Assembly (NCBI GenBank): GCA_020881915.1
Contig: JAJFPB010000006.1
Location: 310,001-374,000, forward strand
Direction of reading: 5' to 3'
From: Paramyrothecium sp. XJ0827
Lineage: Eukaryota > Ascomycota > Sordariomycetes > Hypocreales > Stachybotryaceae
DNA length: 64,000 nucleotides
Made by a program: the position numbers and the translations under genes. The notes under the pieces are model-generated. The model was given only the letters and a program-made list of their open reading frames with translations. It searched no databases and was not told the DNA's origin. Positions 42,108-52,530 of this stretch are shown here, piece after piece. The first letter of the stretch is position 1. Each line of letters starts with the position of its first letter.

Positions 42108-43092
42108 ATGGCGCCTTTTATCTTTGACTCTGCCCAAGGCCTGCTTCAGCAGTGGCCTAATACTTATGCTTCCAATAGGCATTCGATCGTAGCTGGGTCG
42201 CTAGCACCAGCAACCCTTCTTTATCATGCCGCACGAAACGGAGAGCCCCCGAACAAGCCAACAGTTTACGCATTGGACGCGTGAGTAAGCTTCCCATCTC
42301 GGCAAATTTTGGCTTACCCTGCGGATCAGCGAGAGGTCAGTGGACATTTTCGGCGGTTCCGGCCAGATGCATCTCCACGTCTACAGCACAACACGCACCC
42401 TTGATGTTCTGTACCTCGATGTCCAGTCAGCAACTCTTAGTTCTCTGGGCACCTTGTGGCGCTGCTTCAAGGCGAAGTCCCGCTACACCCAGACTATGGT
42501 CTTATTTATGACGAAGATCGACGTGCGGATGAGCTGTGCCAGCTTGTGGGCGATTTGGGTGTCCAGGGTGTCGTGAGAATGAACGCCGGTTTCGAGGTGC
42601 TAGTATGCGACTACGACGCAGCCCATATTCGAGAGGTATACGTGACGAACATCACTGCTCCCACTCGCCGTGCGGGCAGAGGGGAGTCACTACCGAGCGA
42701 TCCTAATCGACAACCTCCACTGGGTGTTGGCAATGTCTTCTCGGAACAGGGCTCTTTTGAGTGGCTTCGCAGCGCCTCGTGGCACTACGGCCACTCAAAG
42801 ATGGCGGACCAGCGGCCATATCGTTCTATGACCCAGAGTTGCTCAGTCTGGCTGACTTTCATCACGAGAGGCTGGCTGGCGGTCAAGTACACCTCCACGG
42901 CTGAGGCATCAGGCGAGGACATCGCCTCTTGGACATTGACAAAGACGACGTGAAGCGCGTGCGAAGCTGGCTGCGAGACATGTTTCGACGCGAGGGCAGC
43001 GGCGGTAGATGCTCCGGCATAAATTGGCAGGCAGTGCTTCTCTCGATCCGTACGGTCCATGGTACGCGCGCAAGGGAGATTGCGGCTGTATT
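42108..43092 (+). pseudogene. Uncharacterised fungal family protein, truncated by hAT 2
   Basis: Exon 1 42108..42280, then an intron with GTGAGT and a GGCTTACC branch to an ATCAG acceptor at 42329, exon 2 from 42330. The product reads RHSIVAGSLAPATLLYHAAR, MHLHVYSTTRTLDVLYLD and, after a frame change near 42455, ALLQGEVPLHPDYGLIYDED and GVQGVVRMNAGFEVLVCDYD. This is the order of a widespread fungal family in which a G-H-S-x-V-P-G...LLYHG start is followed by an R-T-L-D-V-L-Y-L-D strand and a G-V-V-R-M-x-x-G-F-E-V block; its function is unknown. Further shifts occur near 42790 and 42905, after which DIDKDDVKRVRSWLRDMF and GINWQAVLLSI continue to the hAT end. The tail is missing. Confidence 0.6.
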
Positions 43093-45991
43093 CAGGGTAG
43101 GGAATCAATCCACGACTTCCACGGTATTGATCAATATGTTGACTTCAATCCACGTCCACGTCAATCCACGAGACCTGTTGTTATGTAATCCATCCATCCA
43201 CTGATGGGGGCTCGTGGATTGAGATGTGGATTGACGTGGACGCTAGTCAGGGGTGGAATGTCTTGATATATTTCGTTAATATTTACTACGTATTTCAACC
43301 CAAACACTAACACATCTAATCAGGCAATACCTCCGGCGCGTTTCGACACGTCGTGACGCGCTATAATGCCCGAACGCGAAGGTTCCTCCATTTACTCGAT
43401 TCGTACGGTTGGTGAACCTTGAATTTCGAGATGGCGGACTTACCTCTTGACCCTAAACTACCGACCAACAACGAGCGGCATGCCGAGGTCCCTCAGCCTG
43501 CTCTGGATCCGGACCCCGAAGTCCTCCAACCTTCTACTTGGGCACCGACAAGTGATGAGGAGCGGAGGATCTTCCGCGTCTGGAAGGAATTCACGCTGGC
43601 CGAGCGCAACAAAGATACTCTATCATGGGTATGGAATTACGGGGTTGAGATTCAATCTAAAACATCCCGACGATGGATCTGTATGCCATGTGTGCGCTAG
43701 AATACCCCCACACCGCAGTCATACGAATCCAAAGGTACCCAAAACGCTGAACTCCACCTCTGGAAAGCTCACGGCTACTGGGATCCATCAGGACGACGAT
43801 CAACACCGTCACAGAAGAAAGGAGGCAAGAGGGTGCTTGCTTCTATTTCGGACTTCATGGGCCTCAAACGTTCCGATCCAAAGGATCAAGCACTGGCCAA
43901 TAGCTTGATCAAACGCTTCGATCGAGGAGAGTTTCAGAAGCTCATTGTCAACTGGATAGTCGAAAGCCAGCAATCGTTTAAGCAGGCTGAACACCCTCGC
44001 TTGCAACAGATTTTCGAATACCTCAATCCAGCGATCAAGGTTACGAGCGCGCACATTACGGCGAAGACCGTGCACAGACTGGCGGTTCAACAATTCGACC
44101 GGTATCATAGCACGGTGCAAGAGGTCTTGAACAGGTCGCCGGGTCAGATCCACATTGCCTTTGACGGCGCAAGGACCAGGAATCGTCACGCGCTATATGG
44201 CGTGACGGCCGTCTTCAGAGACAACGAGAATCAGCTCCAAAAAGTCGTGCTCGGTATTCCAGAGCTAGTAGAACGGCATACCGGAGAGAACATTGCGGCC
44301 GAGATCCTTGAGATCATCAGGTCGTTTGGCATCGAGGACAAGGTCGGTTACTTCACTCTCGATAATGCAGCAAACAATGAAACTGCCATGGCAGAGATAG
44401 CAGAAGAGCTGAAATTCGATCCGGTGCGACGACGTGTTCGATGCATAGGACACATCCTTAATCTTGTTGTTAAATCCCTTCTCTTTGGAAAGGATGTTGA
44501 TGCGTTTGAGACATCTCTCGTCAAGGGGGAGCCTTTGGCGAGAGCAACCCATGACGAGTGGATGCGGAAAGGCCCTGTCGGAAAAGCACATAACTTTGTC
44601 GTTTGGGTCCATCGCTCCGATTTGCTGACTCAGTTACTTCGTCAACTGCAGCAAGACTCATTTGCAGCGTCTGATGATCCTCAAGTTGGAAAGCAACAGC
44701 CAGTTGACGTTTGTCCTTGATAACGATACTAGATGGTTATCCCAGTACTATATGATAAAACGAATGCTTCGCCTGCAGCCCTTCTACGAAGAATTCATCG
44801 CCAAAGCCAAGAGACTACTCCGAGATGCTCGAAAAGGTGAGACAGGACGGAAGTTTCCCCTGCCTCGAGGAGTCCAGCTTCCTCAACGAGAACGATTGGG
44901 CGGTGCTGAGGACGTTTGATGAGATCCTCTCCGACTTTCACGTGGTTGTACAAGTGCTTCAGGGAGACGGACAGTCGCGATATCGATCGTCTGGAGTTAG
45001 GGAAACCTTTGGCTCTATGACCGATGTCCTGGAGGCCTTCGAATTCCTACTTGGGAAGCTTGAGGACGCAAAATCGCATGTCGAGAGGCATCCCGAGCCG
45101 GAGCAATTTGTTTTCAATATCAACCTTGGCTGGAAGAAGCTCGATAAATACTACAATACTTTGAGGGATTCACCAGTATACTACGCCGCGGCTGCCTTAC
45201 ACCCTAGCCTACGATGGGACTACTTCGACGAGGTTTGGGGTCAACAGCACCCGGGCTGGATCGATGAAGCGAAGGATATCGTGCAACATCTTTGGGAGAC
45301 AGAATACAGAGACCTACAAATCACTGTCACGTCTCCCGAAGGCCCGGTTGTAAAGAGGCGAAAGACGACGTTGTCATCCTTTGATCGGTATCGTAACAGA
45401 TACCGTCAAAGTCAGCCCTTCGCTGGTCAAGCGGATGAATACGTCCGGTGGCAAGCCAATGTGTCTGGAAGCGACAGGGACGTCGTCGACCCCGTTGAAT
45501 ATTGGATACTCAAGAGGTTTGAGTACCCGAGGCTATCTCGAATGGCTCTCGACGTCATGACAGTGCCGGCGATGAGCTCAGAGTGCGAGAGACTGTTCTC
45601 CGCCACTGGGTTGATGGTCACGCCCTCCGAAACCGCTTAGACGCTGGGACCATTGGACTAATCCAAACGCTGCGATCTTGGTTACGCGCAGGGATAATCG
45701 AAGATGCTGATAGCATACTGCTTGACGATACAGCGTTAGAGGAGGCTGTTGGACGGGCTTGTTTGGAGAAGCACCAGGAATAAGGCAATAGAAGTTTCGG
45801 CGATTGGTTCATGAATTACCCGATTAGGAAATCCGAGTGAATGTGACAAGGGTGTTCCACGAGTTCAATATTATGGACATCAATCCACAGATAGCCTCGT
45901 GGACATCAATCCATGAGCACTCTGCTGAGTAAGCCGTCAATTCAATCCACGAAGCCGGATATTGACGTGGATGGATTGATTCCCTACCCTG
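43093..45991 (+). mobile_element. hAT transposon 2 (2.9 kb, dead)
   Basis: 20-bp perfect terminal inverted repeats CAGGGTAGGGAATCAATCCA at 43093..43112 and its complement at 45972..45991. Many AATCCACG and complement words cluster within 150 bp of both ends, including a long inverted pair (CGTCCACGTCAATCCA near 43155 and its complement near 43226-43241). No 8-bp target duplication is seen (GCTGTATT against GTCACGAA), and the two flanks are parts of different genes. Confidence 0.88.
43431..45783 (+). pseudogene. hAT transposase 2, frameshifted
   Basis: Starts at ATG 43431. BED-type finger residues WICMPCVR are followed after a shift by a LWKAHGYW histidine part. Then SISDFMGLKRSDPK, the core IHIAFDGARTRNRHALYGVT, VGYFTLDNAANNETAMAE and RCIGHILNLVVKSLLFGKD. 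Shifts near 44660, 44850 and 45640 separate FVLDNDTRWLSQYYMIKRML, the INLGWKKLDKYYNTLRDSPV block and the C-terminal dimerisation segment (YPRLSRMALDVMTVPAMSSE, then CERLFSATG). The last piece, LDAGTIGLIQTLRSWLRAGI, ends at 45783. All family blocks are present but the frame is broken at least four times. Confidence 0.85.
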
Positions 45992-46097
45992 GTCACGAAT
46001 TATAATGGTGCTCCCGATTACTCGCAAATTAGAAGTATGTCTGAGATCGAATCGCCAGTGGACCATTATGAATCTTGCCCTAGGCTAACCATTATAG

Positions 46098-47231
46098 ATT
46101 ACCAAGTTCTGCAAGCCAAGGACGGGATGTGTCGCGTCCCTCTTTGGCAGATGTAAGTTTGCGTATCATCAGCATTCGGACGCTGTCCCTTCTAATGACT
46201 TCCAGCCTTCGAGCGTGTACTGCAGCGCCCTAGTAAGTAAAAGACTCGTGCTCAAAAAATCGTACATGTTAAACAGCCTCGCGCGTAGCTACTTTACGCC
46301 GTATCACATTAATGGTGCTGGAACCTTCCAGGACGGTGGCCTCACTCTCTTCAACAACCCCGCTTCTATCGCCTTGAAGGAGGCTGCAGACTGTTTCCCA
46401 TTGACGCCTAATCCAAGTGTTGTCCTATCTCTAGGCACGGGGTCGGTCGTATGCCCCGAGGACCAGCAGTCTGAAGCAGCCGCTACCTCCTGGTGGAGAG
46501 ACTCCTTCCCCTGTCGACTCTTCCGGGCATTTTGGAAACAAGGCGATTCTAATGTGACATGGAACCAAGTACTTGAGCAGCCAAAGGCTGTTGAGGACAA
46601 AAACTTATTCCGGTTCAATGTAGAATTTGAGGGTGAGCAACCACCACTGGATGACGTGGATGGCATGACCGAAGTCGCTAGAGCGGCCCGCAAGACGGCT
46701 TCTGAATCTTGTGCCTTGAAAGACTTGGCGAAACGCCAGCGAGCGGAGCTGTTCGTATTCGAGTTAGATGCTTCGCAGCCGCCGCGAATCACCGACGGTG
46801 TCTACGAGTGTGTGGGCCACATTATGTGCCGCCTCAGAGCTAGCACCGTAGAGTACGCCACGTTCGTGCAGCAGTTGAACCGAGGTAAGGCTATCGTAAA
46901 GTGCCACGGCCAGATCATCAAAGGAAGCTTCTTTTCTGCAAGTGAAATGACGAATTTGAACTATAATCAGGAAGTAAAGTTCCAAGTGCCCAGCCGTCAG
47001 ACTCCCTTCCAGATCACGCTTGAAGAAGAGTCATCTTCACCCTGGGATATTAGCGGTTCTCCGTTCACTATCGATGCGCTGAGTGAGCAGCAAGGCTTGC
47101 ATGCATGTTTCGGCTCAGTGGATCATCGTAAACGGTCTCAGATAGACTTTGCCCAGCCAGAGCCGAAGAAGCAGCGAAGAATGCACGGGTCAAATATAAG
47201 CCCTCGTCGAGAACACCACCAGACTGCTTTG
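46098..47231 (+). pseudogene. Patatin-like phospholipase, 5' part missing
   Basis: Three exons in phase: 46098..46152, 46206..46232 and 46289..47231, with introns GTAAGT...TTCCAG and GTAAGT...GCGTAG. The spliced start reads RVPLWQ, ILRACTAAP, YYFTPYHINGAGTFQDGG. This is the conserved region around the second catalytic residue of patatins, the Asp of D-G-G, followed by NNPASIALKEA and VVLSLGTGS. The remaining 230 residues form the C-terminal extension usual in fungal patatin-like proteins, some of which carry NB-ARC or ankyrin domains; here it ends in a basic tail. The N-terminal oxyanion loop (G-G-x-R/G) and nucleophile elbow (G-x-S-x-G) are absent and are not found before hAT 2, so the gene is a 5'-truncated relic although the remaining exons are clean. 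Confidence 0.75.
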
Positions 47232-47688
47232 TAACTATGCGAAATATCTAGATTCTTTAACTGTTTATTCATTTCGATCAAATCTATTCTCTTTCTGGCC
47301 CTTCTATCGTACAATCGCAATACTCAGTATGCTCTAATCCTCAGGAGCTATCATTGTTTGCTCTGTTTGTAAGTCGCATAACTATGCCCCCTCGTCTTCG
47401 TCCAGGTGACCACTGGCATTACAGCGTCCCTGTCGGCTTATTCTACCCATCTCCAAAGCCGATAGTCGCATCGAATGTTCTCACACATAGGTCCTTATGC
47501 GCGAAAACTAACCCAATGCTCGTCTGCTGTTGGCCGTATGTCATTTGCAGTAATTGTATGCAGATGCAGGAAGTCCGGGTGGATAACTGCTGGTATCCGG
47601 GGTCGCCAAAGGGATCGAAGAAATATGGTCTCTGACGCAGCAGGAATTAATGTCTTATTTGCCTGACCATGAGGATCTTTTCGGGACA
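47232..47688. other. Convergent 3' flanks
   Basis: Between two converging genes; a 93-codon frame at 47354..47635 lacks support. Confidence 0.4.
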
Positions 47689-49200
47689 TTAGTGTCGGCG
47701 ATCGCATTGCGACTCATCGTCTGCGTGTCGATCGATCACCATCTTCATCTTCTTCCGATCCGATCGTGCTTGAATATCGTTGAATGATATTCTGCGTTTC
47801 CTGCGCTTCGTCTCTGTTGCAGCACACTCTTCCAGCTTTACGACTCGAATAGGTGAGTTCATGCCAGGGGCTTGTAAGTTTTGAGGTGATCCTCTTCCAT
47901 AGTTGGAACCTCTGCCTCTGAGCCAGCCGATGTTAGGATATAACGCCACAGGGTCCATGTCCAAGCTTGATTGTCGCGTTATATCCCTCTCAGACACACA
48001 CCCGTGCTCATACAACAACTCTCCTTTTCTATTCCAGGTTCGTCGGTTGTCTTTTTGGTAGAAGAACCCATGCTTAAGCGTTCCGACTAATGTGCTGTTC
48101 GTGTCTGATCGTGCCATATTGGTCCTGGATGCATCCGTCCGCTTGTGCGTTATTTCCACTGGATTGGCAGCCGTCGTCTTGTCATCGCTCCCACGTATAG
48201 TCGGCCATCCAGCCTCGCAACAAGAACACATGGTCGATATGCTGGACATGCTTGATGCCGTCGACGAGGCTGAGGAAGGCGTCCTCTGATGCCGCGTTGG
48301 ATGTTGCGGATGTACCTCATGTTCATCATCTCCATGAATAGCATGGTCCCTGCCCAGTGCATCATATTCTGTCGCCTGTTCATAGTTTCGGGATCCTGCC
48401 TCTTGATTGTTTGCCACCCAGCACTGATCAACTTCAGCATCGTCGAGCGCCACTCTTCGTGATCTACATGTGGCTCCTGCAGCGTCTTGCTCCTCCAATG
48501 TCTCGAACCGAAAGGGCGAGTTCATGATTGATACCGTCGATGGGTTCTCAATTTCAAGAGGCACAATTGGGTTCTGAGTATATGCCTGTCCGTCTTCGGT
48601 CCTGCAAGAAGGGCTTCGAGATGATTCAGTCTCGTAGGTGCTGTCTACAAACCATCATTGGTTAAAGCATGAAGAGCACAGGGATGCGACTACTGACCTA
48701 TCCCTCCTTCGCCACCGTCGCTATGGCGGGGAATGTCTCCAAGCAGACGCAGCCCAAGGACTAAGTTTGGGCTTCTGTTCAGCTCAATAAGGTCATGCTT
48801 CCTGCTTCCGCCTGCCGCATCGTCATCGAGCAGAACACTGTAGACGAGATCCTGAAGCTTTTCCTTGAGAGTTTCGTATTTTTGAACGCGCAATTTCTCG
48901 AGTCTCTCAAAGTACTCGGCTTTATTCTTGCATTGAAAGGAAAGGAGAGCCGCCTCCTCCTCAAATACCGAAGGAGTATCGATAAGAACCCAGGCCGTGT
49001 TGTAACGGTTGGATATGGTACCAAAGATGTCATCCTGCTTCATTTTCAGTCTCTCGTGGTCCCATTCGATATATCTCTGGCGATGTTGTTCCTGTTCAGG
49101 TTGGGTTGCACTACTCTCGCCGCTGTAATCAGGGTCGTTGCTCCGAAAGACATGATAGAGGCGTGTATGGGATATACCACACCGAGCCTGGCCGTTTGAT
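47689..49200 (-). CDS. Uncharacterised protein, divergently paired with a kinase gene
   Basis: Two exons: the upstream one from about 49200 (start not fixed) to 48698, and 47689..48644; the intron 48645..48697 has GTCAGT and TTTGTAG ends and is in phase. The upstream exon reads RLYHVFRSNDPDYSGESSAT, RYIEWDHERLKMKQDDIFG and NRYNTAWVLIDTPSVFEEEA, followed by a coiled-coil-like helix (AEYFERLEKLRVQKYETLKE). The downstream exon is low-complexity with Ser-rich patches, NSPFRFETLEE and NSPIRVVKLEE repeats about 220 residues apart, and a C-terminal basic cluster (RKRRISF, then RKKMKMV) that suggests nuclear targeting. I recognise no catalytic domain. The clean frame over about 480 codons and correct splicing favour a functional gene. 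The first codon is uncertain. Confidence 0.62.
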
Positions 49201-49690
49201 GCTTGAAAGGTGCCGCCTCTAGTTGGGGGTAGGAGGTTCAGGTGCTGTGGGTAAGTGTGATGGGAGATTTTGCAGATGGGAAAATTGCTCAGGCGATGAA
49301 TCAGAGATCAAGCGGGTGGGTATTGTGATGATTTTAGCTCGAGTTCGGCTGAGTTTCGGATACGCAAGCATCACATCGTATGCCTCGTAAGCCTTGCATA
49401 AGTTGCTGACCCACTACTCCATCGAGTAAAGACTCCAAACAACGTCCCCAACCACTAGCCACAACGGCTTAGGGAATCACAAGGTGACTAGCTTGTGCGT
49501 GGTGCTCCTCTAGCTATGTGGGGACTCGTGAGTATTTGTGAGGAGGAGGACGGCCGGGACGAAGACTGCTATATATTGGTTCTGTTCCGGTTTCCTAACA
49601 ACATCGTGTGAAAGACGTCGAATGTGCATTGCATGTCAGTTTCTCGATATTTACTATCAACCCTATATTGCTTGTGGTGTTTAGTTTAAC
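49201..49690. promoter_or_regulatory. Shared divergent promoter
   Basis: About 490 bp between two divergent genes. A TATATATT lies at about 49571, some 115 bp before the kinase-gene ATG. No coding sequence is seen apart from the unresolved 5' end of the minus-strand gene. Confidence 0.5.
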
Positions 49691-51728
49691 ATGAGTCAAC
49701 CGAATTCACTTCTCGCCACGAACGTGGCCAACAGTCACTTAGACGCCAACGTCGCCTCCGTTGACCTCCCTACCGAGAATCCGCGTCTCGTCAAGTGTCC
49801 CGAACCATACCTCACCAACGAGAACACGTCATCGTCATCGACAAACCCTCACACAGAGGAATACTTGAACGAGCGTCTTGCCAAACTACTTGCCGAAACA
49901 GACGATGACGCTCAACCTTCAGACAGCATCTTCCACTTTAAAGAGGAAGCTTACTTCGAGGACATCTCACTCGAGGATTTAGACCCAAGCACTCGAGTTG
50001 TTGTGGCTCCTGTGACGGACGAAGCACTCGACTTCTCGACCAGTTATGGAACAGTGCCGCTTCGCTTTCCCAGAGTAGACGCTGGTGTTCTGATGATTAC
50101 TCCATCATCGAAAAATGCCGACTTCACGCTTTCGTTTGGCCAGCATACTTTCAACTTTGTCTATGATTCAGCCAGCGACAGTCTTTTCATCCGAAATCTG
50201 AACGCCCGCAGCTACGTACTCGAGCGTTTTACAGCACATAAGGGAAACTATCAGGAGAGCTGCCAGAGCCTCTTGGGGCTGGAGGCTCGTTCCACGCTCC
50301 CCCTTGACCCCGGAGTCTGGCAGATCGGAACGACCGGCGAAGTCCTCTGTAAACTATTGCTTGCACCTCGTCGCTACATCGTGAGGAGAGGAAAAACGGC
50401 CTCGCCGACACCAGGCTCGAAAAGAGGGGCAACGCCCCTTGCTGCCGCCCATCCGAAACGCAACTACAGCGAAGGTCGAACAACCTTCGGAGAATACTTG
50501 ACTACTGGGGTACGTTCACTATACTCAGTCCACCTGGCGATTTCCTTGTGCCCAAACTTCCACATCTTGACGACCTGACAGTGTGTTTCTAGGAAATTGC
50601 ACCAACCGATGGTCATCTGAGCATTGTCAATACGGGCAATGCCCTCGCCAGCCTCGAGTTAGGGGATTGCGTTACCGTTCGGTCCGAAGGGCAGTCTTCG
50701 AGTGCCCCTGAGAGCGACAGTCACCCTGCGAGCACCTTGGCCCATCCGCATATTCACTTGAATGCGACAGAAAACTACACCATCTCACACAAACGAGATA
50801 TCGCCGTCAATAAGGCGAATTCCTCCGTCTACCGTGCCATTCATTCTGCACATGGTGACATTGCTGTCAAGGTGATCCGCAGAAAACACGTTTCAGCACC
50901 CTCCAGTAGAGCCAAGACTGCACAGGAATGGCGGCGCGAAGAACTAGTGCTTAGAAGCGTCAGTCACGTATGTGCCGTTTTTCTTCCTTTGTTCCCCCTG
51001 ACCGCAGTTTCTTAGGAAGGTTTCCGGAGTTTTGCTAATACCATCTTCGTAGTCTTCAATTATCAGATTGCTCGGGTCTGATTGCTCGATTCTATTCTTT
51101 ATACCTGGAACACGTGCCGGATCCCGATCTGGCCGCCCGTAGAGATATCAAAGCGGGCCATTTCTTCACCGGTGGCAGGAATGTGGCAGTCTCTGTGCTT
51201 TGTCAAACCGGTTCGGCGTTGGCTTACCTTCATGCCAATTCAATTCTCCACAACGACTTCAAGCCAGGCAATATTCTGTGGGCACCCGGGAGGGGTGCGA
51301 TTCTCATCGACTTTGGATTGGCAGATACATGCACTTCTCCGGCGTGCAACGGCGGCACACCATTCTACATCCCCATGGAATACTTGGTGAGCAATGAAAG
51401 GGGTACTGGGAGCGACGTGTTTGCGCTTGGAGTCACATTGCTCTATCTTTTGGGGAAAATTCCTTTGCCCGAGGTCACGGAGCGGTCATGGATAATCGCT
51501 AAAACTTCAGAACCATCGGAGAGAGAGCGGATGATTTCTTGGCTTCGGAAAATTAATCAAAAGTCCCAGACTCTGGCCGATTTTGGTATCGAACGAATAG
51601 TGAAGGAGGCTCTAACAATGGATCCGAAGCGGAGAATTTCTGCTGAACGGATTGTTCGGAGGTCGAATGAACTGCGAGAGCAGCTGCGAGTTGACACCGA
51701 TGATACAGATCAGGAAGAAATGGAGTAG
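49691..51728 (+). pseudogene. FHA-like/Ser-Thr protein kinase, one frameshift
   Basis: Exons 49691..50509, 50593..50967 and 51053..51728; introns 50510..50592 and 50968..51052, both phase 0. Residues about 115-235 look like an FHA-type beta sandwich (LMITPSSKNADFTLSFGQHT, SLFIRNLNARSYVL); this is inferred from strand pattern, not a motif match. The kinase domain follows: a weak glycine loop (VNKANSSVYRA), the ATP lysine in DIAVKVIRRK (Lys366), catalytic HNDFKPGNILW, DFGLADT in LIDFGLA, and GTPFYIPMEYL with GSDVFALGVTLLYLLGKIPL. One extra T near 51082 shifts the frame between IIRLLGSD and FYSLYLEHVPDPDL; otherwise everything is intact. The catalytic loop has Asn instead of Arg before Asp (non-RD). 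Relatives are common in lineage-specific regions of plant-associated fungi. Confidence 0.75.
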
Positions 51729-52530
51729 AAAAGTTATGAGCATCCATGCGGATCAGTTAGGCCGAATGACAGCCCTTGTGATATTTGCAAGGAGAAGTGC
51801 TGGTGTTTAGCAAAACCAGTTGCGTACGTACATGTTCCATTCATACTTGGGCATTGTAGAGGGAGCTCTACCCACTCTACCCGGTAGGGTAGAGGAGGTA
51901 TCTTCTCTACTCTATCCAGGTAGAGTAGAGTAGAAGTGGGTAGAGCTACCCACTCTACCCACTCCTGATTGGTCAATTAGATCTTATAATTTGATAAGAT
52001 TGTAAGATTGTGGATGCTGAAGTACTTGAGGAGTCGTCTAATTTTATTGATACTTCTCAATATATATTGTGGTGACCTCTCACGTGAGTTCAGATGCTAC
52101 TGAACATGCTGCCTGCTACTGCCTGCACTAGCTCGGCTACTGCCTACCTGTAGCATACTTGGCCCTACGTTGAATAATTCACTCATTTGCATATGTCACG
52201 AGGGTCATACGATTGATCAGACCGGCTGCCCGGAGGTCCGAACTTCCAGTCAGAGGTTGGTACCAACTATGTCGCCCAAAAAGCAAGTTCTGTAACACAC
52301 AGGCCCTGGAGGCCCTATTGAAAGACCGACCCTATTCAGTCCCAAGATAGAAATCAAGAGCTTTCCTATGACTTTCTTTGCAACCTGCTACTGAATGCGA
52401 CAGTATATATATGTAGCAAGAACCCTTTGCAAGGAATCAACTTAGTTCTCATCTCCTTCCATGCCAGTTACTACCAGCATCTACACTAAATTCCTTTTAT
52501 ATTTAATCTTTATTATATGGATCTCTAACC

